DNA from: Gammaproteobacteria bacterium
Lineage (GTDB): Bacteria > Pseudomonadota > Gammaproteobacteria > Xanthomonadales > SZUA-36
Assembly: GCA_024279945.1 (NCBI GenBank)
Contig: JAJRRA010000045.1
Span: 1-64,000, forward strand
Reading direction: 5' to 3'
Length of the DNA stretch: 64,000 nucleotides
The notes beneath the pieces are model-generated. The model was not told the DNA's origin. It was given only the letters and a program-made list of their open reading frames with translations, and searched no databases. The position numbers and the translations under genes were made by a program. How positions within the stretch are numbered: the first letter of the stretch is position 1; the number at the start of each line of letters is the position of its first letter. Below, one piece after another: positions 60,743 to 64,000 of this stretch.

Positions 60743-61993
60743 ATGAGATATACGGTCGTAATTTTACTGCTGTTATGCAACCTGGCTTATGCTGGCGCCA
60801 GGGAAATCGATGACTATCGCTGGGAGGGGGTAGAGCGCATTGTAGCGATTGGTGATCTTCATGGTGACTACGACAATTACCTTGGCGTATTGAGGATTGC
60901 CGGGTTAATAGATAAAAGAGGAAAATGGTCTGGTGGTAAAACCCACCTGGTGCAGACCGGGGATATTCCAGATCGTGGACCGGATTCGATAACAATTATC
61001 GAACACATCAGCAAGCTTGCCAAACAGGCGAAGAAGAAAGGCGGAAGAGTCCACGTCCTGATTGGCAATCACGAAGCCATGAATATGTATGGTGACCTGC
61101 GCTATGTGCATCCCGGTGAGTTCAAAGCCTTCGTTAAGCATAATTCGGCCACCCTGCGGGATCGATATTTTGCGGCTTTTATGCAGAACATGAAAACACA
61201 GGACCCCGCGCAATTCGCGGCCCTGCCCGCCAATTACCGGGAGCAGTGGAATGTCAAGTTTCCCCTGGGCTGGGTGGAACATCGCCAGGCCTGGGATCCA
61301 GCCTGGAATCCGGAGGGCAAAATGGCCACCTGGGTGCTGGAACGCAAGGTAGCGGTCAAGATCAATGACACAATATTTCTCCACGGTGGCATCAGTGGTT
61401 TTTACTGTCAGAACAGCCTGGAATCCATGACGGAAAAAGCCCATGCAGGTCTGAAACATTACAACTTCAATTCGCCCGGAATCGTAGAAGATGAATTTGG
61501 TCCCCTGTGGTACCGGGGCTTATCCGGTGTTGAACCTCAGGCTTTGCCTGCTACCGTTGATGCCATTCTTGAGTACCAGAAAGTTCGCCAGATCGTTGTC
61601 GGCCATACGCCTACCAGTGGCGTGATTTGGCCACGATACAATGCGAAGGTCGTAATGATCGACAGTGGCATTTCCCATGCCTATGGTGGCTACCTGGCCT
61701 ATCTGGAAATTACACCGGAAGGACTGTTTGCCGGTTACCAGGGAGGGAAGCTGCCTTTGCCATCCAGTGATGAAGGCCTGGTGACCTATCTGGAAAAAGT
61801 GATTGAGAAGAATCCAGATAATCCCTACCTGCAGGAGAGGCTGGAAATTTTGCTGCACCCTGTAACGATCCAAGCGAGCGGCCCCCAGGCACCGGCTGCT
61901 CAGGGTGAAGTCGGCGAAGTGGCGGTAGCTGAAACCGTAACGACGGTACCGGCGGTACCCAACCCCATTCCTATTTGCGGCATTTCGCCCTGA
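60743..61993 (+). CDS. secreted PPP-family metallophosphatase (Shewanella-like)
   Basis: A 416-aa protein from ATG 60743; the frame extends to 60605, but this start gives a good signal peptide (VVILLLLCNLAYAGA). The PPP core is complete: GDLHGD at 37-42, GDIPDRGP at 73-80, GNHE at 108-111 and later HGG and VVGHTP metal ligands. This is the arrangement of Shewanella-like phosphatases, so it may act on phosphoproteins in the periplasm. The last about 45 residues are low-complexity Pro/Ala/Val-rich. It overlaps the next convergent gene by 23 bases. Confidence 0.88.
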   Translation: MRYTVVILLLLCNLAYAGAREIDDYRWEGVERIVAIGDLHGDYDNYLGVLRIAGLIDKRGKWSGGKTHLVQTGDIPDRGPDSITIIEHISKLAKQAKKKGGRVHVLIGNHEAMNMYGDLRYVHPGEFKAFVKHNSATLRDRYFAAFMQNMKTQDPAQFAALPANYREQWNVKFPLGWVEHRQAWDPAWNPEGKMATWVLERKVAVKINDTIFLHGGISGFYCQNSLESMTEKAHAGLKHYNFNSPGIVEDEFGPLWYRGLSGVEPQALPATVDAILEYQKVRQIVVGHTPTSGVIWPRYNAKVVMIDSGISHAYGGYLAYLEITPEGLFAGYQGGKLPLPSSDEGLVTYLEKVIEKNPDNPYLQERLEILLHPVTIQASGPQAPAAQGEVGEVAVAETVTTVPAVPNPIPICGISP

Positions 61994-63065
61994 TTTTCTT
62001 GTCAAAATCCTGATCATCTTTCAGGATTTCAAAGAATTTCTGCAGAAATACCAGTGCTTTTTTCCGGCTATGTGCGTTCAGCAGGGGCTCATCTGTGAGC
62101 AGGGCCAATATGGCCTGCTCATTTTCGAGAAATCGTTGTCTGCCGTCCTCCAGGTATTCATTGTGCACACAAAAACCCCGGTATAAGCGTTGTGTGACGT
62201 CGTTGACCGGTAGTTTATCGGGTGGCACAGCATAGGGGGCATCAATCAGGCCGGCAGCATCAAAATCATAGGGGATGGAATAGACTGGGTCCTTGTTCGG
62301 GTTCTGTCCGATCAGCTTGGCATTGTGGCAGCATCTATTTTTATCGGGTCCGCCGACGGCTGACCAGTCCAGATTCGAGATCATGTACTGGAACAGGGCC
62401 AAATTGACGGTTTCCCGTGGTTCCAGTCGCTCTTTAGTGGTTTTCGCAATTTCCAGCTTTTTCTGGCCGTTACGCCTGGCGACATCACTGTCATCTTCGA
62501 TCAGAAAAGCAAATCTTGGATCGCCCTGGACACCGCGTTTGCTGTCCACGTAAGTGACAGCAAGCGGGCGTACCCTGAAACTGAAGTCGGTGATGATGTT
62601 GTACATCCGGTAGGCCAGCATTTCCAGGATATAAAACTGCTCGAAGCGTGCACTTGTCTGACAGTGGGTGACCATTTTCACTGACTTCTGGCCACGGAAC
62701 GTAGTGCCCTTGACTTCTTTCTTTTTGAAGCGGAGTTTGACCGGTGGGAAACGGCAAACGGCTTGTCGGGTAAGGCCTCTGCGCTCTACGGTCAGGTTCA
62801 GCGTTGTGGTTTTGCCGAGTTCGTCGGTAAATTCCATTTTTGCCGGGTAGCCGCCCTGGTATCTTGCTTTACGTTCAATTTCCCGCCAGGGTGCGGTAAT
62901 GCTAACTGCAATGGGTCCAGAGCGGGAGAATAATTTGGCCTGTTTGGCTGCAGAAATTTCTTTTTCAGTTGCGGGCAGGGGGGCTATGAGAAAAAGCAGG
63001 ACCAAAAACAGGCACAGCTTGATTGTAGTTCTGCCGGGAATAAAGCTGTGGCCTGAATAGGACAT
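61971..63065 (-). CDS. secreted hypothetical protein, possibly CotH-kinase-like
   Basis: A 364-aa protein with an N-terminal hydrophobic signal (about residues 15-32). It has KMEFTDELGKTTTLNLTVERRG, PVKLRFKKKEV near 110, RFEQFYILEMLAYRMYNII near 142 and IPYDFDAAGL near 268. Parts of the layout (R-x-KG, YDFD) recall CotH-type atypical kinases, but I cannot confirm the active residues. Convergent with the PPP phosphatase. Function unknown. Confidence 0.55.
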   Translation of the reverse strand: MSYSGHSFIPGRTTIKLCLFLVLLFLIAPLPATEKEISAAKQAKLFSRSGPIAVSITAPWREIERKARYQGGYPAKMEFTDELGKTTTLNLTVERRGLTRQAVCRFPPVKLRFKKKEVKGTTFRGQKSVKMVTHCQTSARFEQFYILEMLAYRMYNIITDFSFRVRPLAVTYVDSKRGVQGDPRFAFLIEDDSDVARRNGQKKLEIAKTTKERLEPRETVNLALFQYMISNLDWSAVGGPDKNRCCHNAKLIGQNPNKDPVYSIPYDFDAAGLIDAPYAVPPDKLPVNDVTQRLYRGFCVHNEYLEDGRQRFLENEQAILALLTDEPLLNAHSRKKALVFLQKFFEILKDDQDFDKKIRAKCRK

Positions 63066-63109
63066 GACGATTTTCCTGTTCTTTAATCGTTCACGAAGCC
63101 AGAACCTAT

Positions 63110-63367
63110 CTACAACTGGGTTGTTCCAATACCTTTTTCTTCGAGCAGAATGGGAATATTGTCGATCACCGGGTAGATAACTTTTTCATCCTCGGTGATT
63201 AGCGCCTCTTGCAAAACCCGTTCTACGACTACGCCACGAACGGTCTGGATGTCACCCGCGCGGATGGCGGCATTGAGTTTTTCAAGCCTGGCGGAAGACA
63301 GGCGTGTCAGGGGTGTCTTGCTCAGCGGACAGCAAAGGATTTCCAGTAGTTTTCCATCAATGGGCAT
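63110..63367 (-). CDS. UPF0434/Trm112-like small protein
   Basis: An 85-aa protein. It begins MPIDGKLLEILCCPLSKTPL and has the C-terminal YPVIDNIPILLEEKG, the standard pattern of the UPF0434/Trm112 family (E. coli YcaR). These are small zinc-binding helpers of methyltransferases or of unknown bacterial role. The usual second CxxC is missing; only CC near 12-13 is seen. Its upstream region faces purE. Confidence 0.85.
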   Translation of the reverse strand: MPIDGKLLEILCCPLSKTPLTRLSSARLEKLNAAIRAGDIQTVRGVVVERVLQEALITEDEKVIYPVIDNIPILLEEKGIGTTQL

Positions 63368-63545
63368 AAGGAGCGACCTTGCAGCTTACCGGTTTTCCAT
63401 TGTACTGGGGCCGGTTGACACTTGCCATCACCCGGTGCAGCACGTCTGCAAGGTGGTGGTCAAAATAAGGGCTATGTCTGTCGGCCACATGTACTGGTAA
63501 AATGCATGGTTTCAATACTTACTCATCCTGACAGGAATTATTGCC

Positions 63546-64000
63546 GTGAATGAAAAGGTGCTCGTCGGAATTATCATGGGCTCCCAGTCCGACTGGGAAA
63601 CCATGAAGCACGCTGCTGAAACACTGGAAAGCCTGGGAGTTGCCCATGAAACCCGGGTCGTTTCGGCACATCGCACACCAGACCGGATGTTTGCATACGC
63701 TGAACAGGCCGTGGACCGGGGGCTGATGGTGATTATTGCAGGTGCCGGTGGGGCCGCGCACCTGCCGGGTATGGTGGCGGCAAAAACCATCGTTCCGGTG
63801 TTGGGTGTGCCGGTGCAGTCCAAAGCGCTCAACGGTATGGATTCCCTGTTATCAATTGCCCAGATGCCTGCGGGAATTCCGGTCGGCACGCTGGCCATTG
63901 GCGTTGCCGGTGCAGTCAATGCAGCCCTGTTGGCGGCAGCCATCATCGGCAATACCTCACCCGGGGTTCGCCAGGCGCTTGAGCAGTTCCGTTCCCAGCA
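63546..64000 (+). CDS. purE: N5-carboxyaminoimidazole ribonucleotide mutase (5' part; runs off window)
   Basis: A frame open to the edge from GTG 63546 with CAGGAA 9 bases upstream. It reads [16 protein letters not shown], then [23 protein letters not shown] and PVGTLAIG, the full PurE active-site set. It interconverts N5-CAIR and CAIR in purine synthesis. About 151 of roughly 160-170 residues are visible; the stop is outside. Long opposite-strand frames here are shadows. Confidence 0.93.
   Translation, partial: MNEKVLVGIIMGSQSDWETMKHAAETLESLGVAHETRVVSAHRTPDRMFAYAEQAVDRGLMVIIAGAGGAAHLPGMVAAKTIVPVLGVPVQSKALNGMDSLLSIAQMPAGIPVGTLAIGVAGAVNAALLAAAIIGNTSPGVRQALEQFRSQ

Noticed and set aside
63512-63952. 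Minus-strand 146-aa frame at the right edge
   Set aside because: Antisense to purE, whose active-site motifs are all readable on the plus strand.

Overview
The window joins a temperate, HK97-type siphovirus prophage (about 1-26226) to chromosomal DNA of a proteobacterium, most probably a gammaproteobacterium. The pointers to that group are an fds-type formate dehydrogenase operon with molybdenum cofactor genes, LhgO, a FimT/GspH-like prepilin, DUF481 and DUF349 proteins, UPF0434 and PurE. No rRNA is present, so the genus cannot be named. The prophage enters from the left edge, so its integrase, repressor and replication genes lie outside. Its right end is a truncated tRNA-Thr(CGT) 3' half at 26180-26226, which looks like the attachment site.

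Prophage layout: small early/middle genes, including a zinc-finger protein, an HTH protein and a RusA-like protein (286-2406); two terminators and a phage tRNA(CAT) (2478-2643); a lysis cassette with endolysin, small membrane proteins and nested Rz/Rz1 (2704-4338); fibre genes, one carrying 19 in-register 22-residue repeats (4465-7654); HNH nuclease, putative cos region and terminase (7657-10418); portal, S49-type protease and capsid (10536-13964); connector proteins interrupted by a three-gene DUF115/methyltransferase/glycosyltransferase cassette (14554-17057); neck and tail genes with a -1 slippery GGGAAAC in the tail chaperone (18727-19430), then tape measure and tail tip (19432-25896). The portal and the gp10-like gene are frame-disrupted as read here.

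Chromosomal part: a HigBA module beside the att site; a visibly AT-rich catabolic/uptake cluster (27894-36299: acyl-CoA ligase, MFS, M19 dipeptidase, XRE-cupin regulator, TonB receptor, ornithine-cyclodeaminase family) in which two intergenic regions share a near-identical 18-bp palindrome; two tandem secreted paralogues and a GT2; DUF481 and a DUF349 protein split by a frameshift; MtnA plus class II aldolase (a DHAP-shunt pair), a 64-bp tandem REP-like array, aldehyde dehydrogenase and a DmdB-like acyl-CoA ligase; fdsGBAD-mobA-moaB-moeA; LhgO; a lone prepilin; several secreted proteins; a PPP-family phosphatase; UPF0434; and the start of purE at the right edge.

Four coding frames are broken. 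Three are each repaired by one extra T in a T run, so sequencing or assembly error must be weighed against real decay. The fourth is a 5-bp tandem duplication, harder to explain as base-calling noise.
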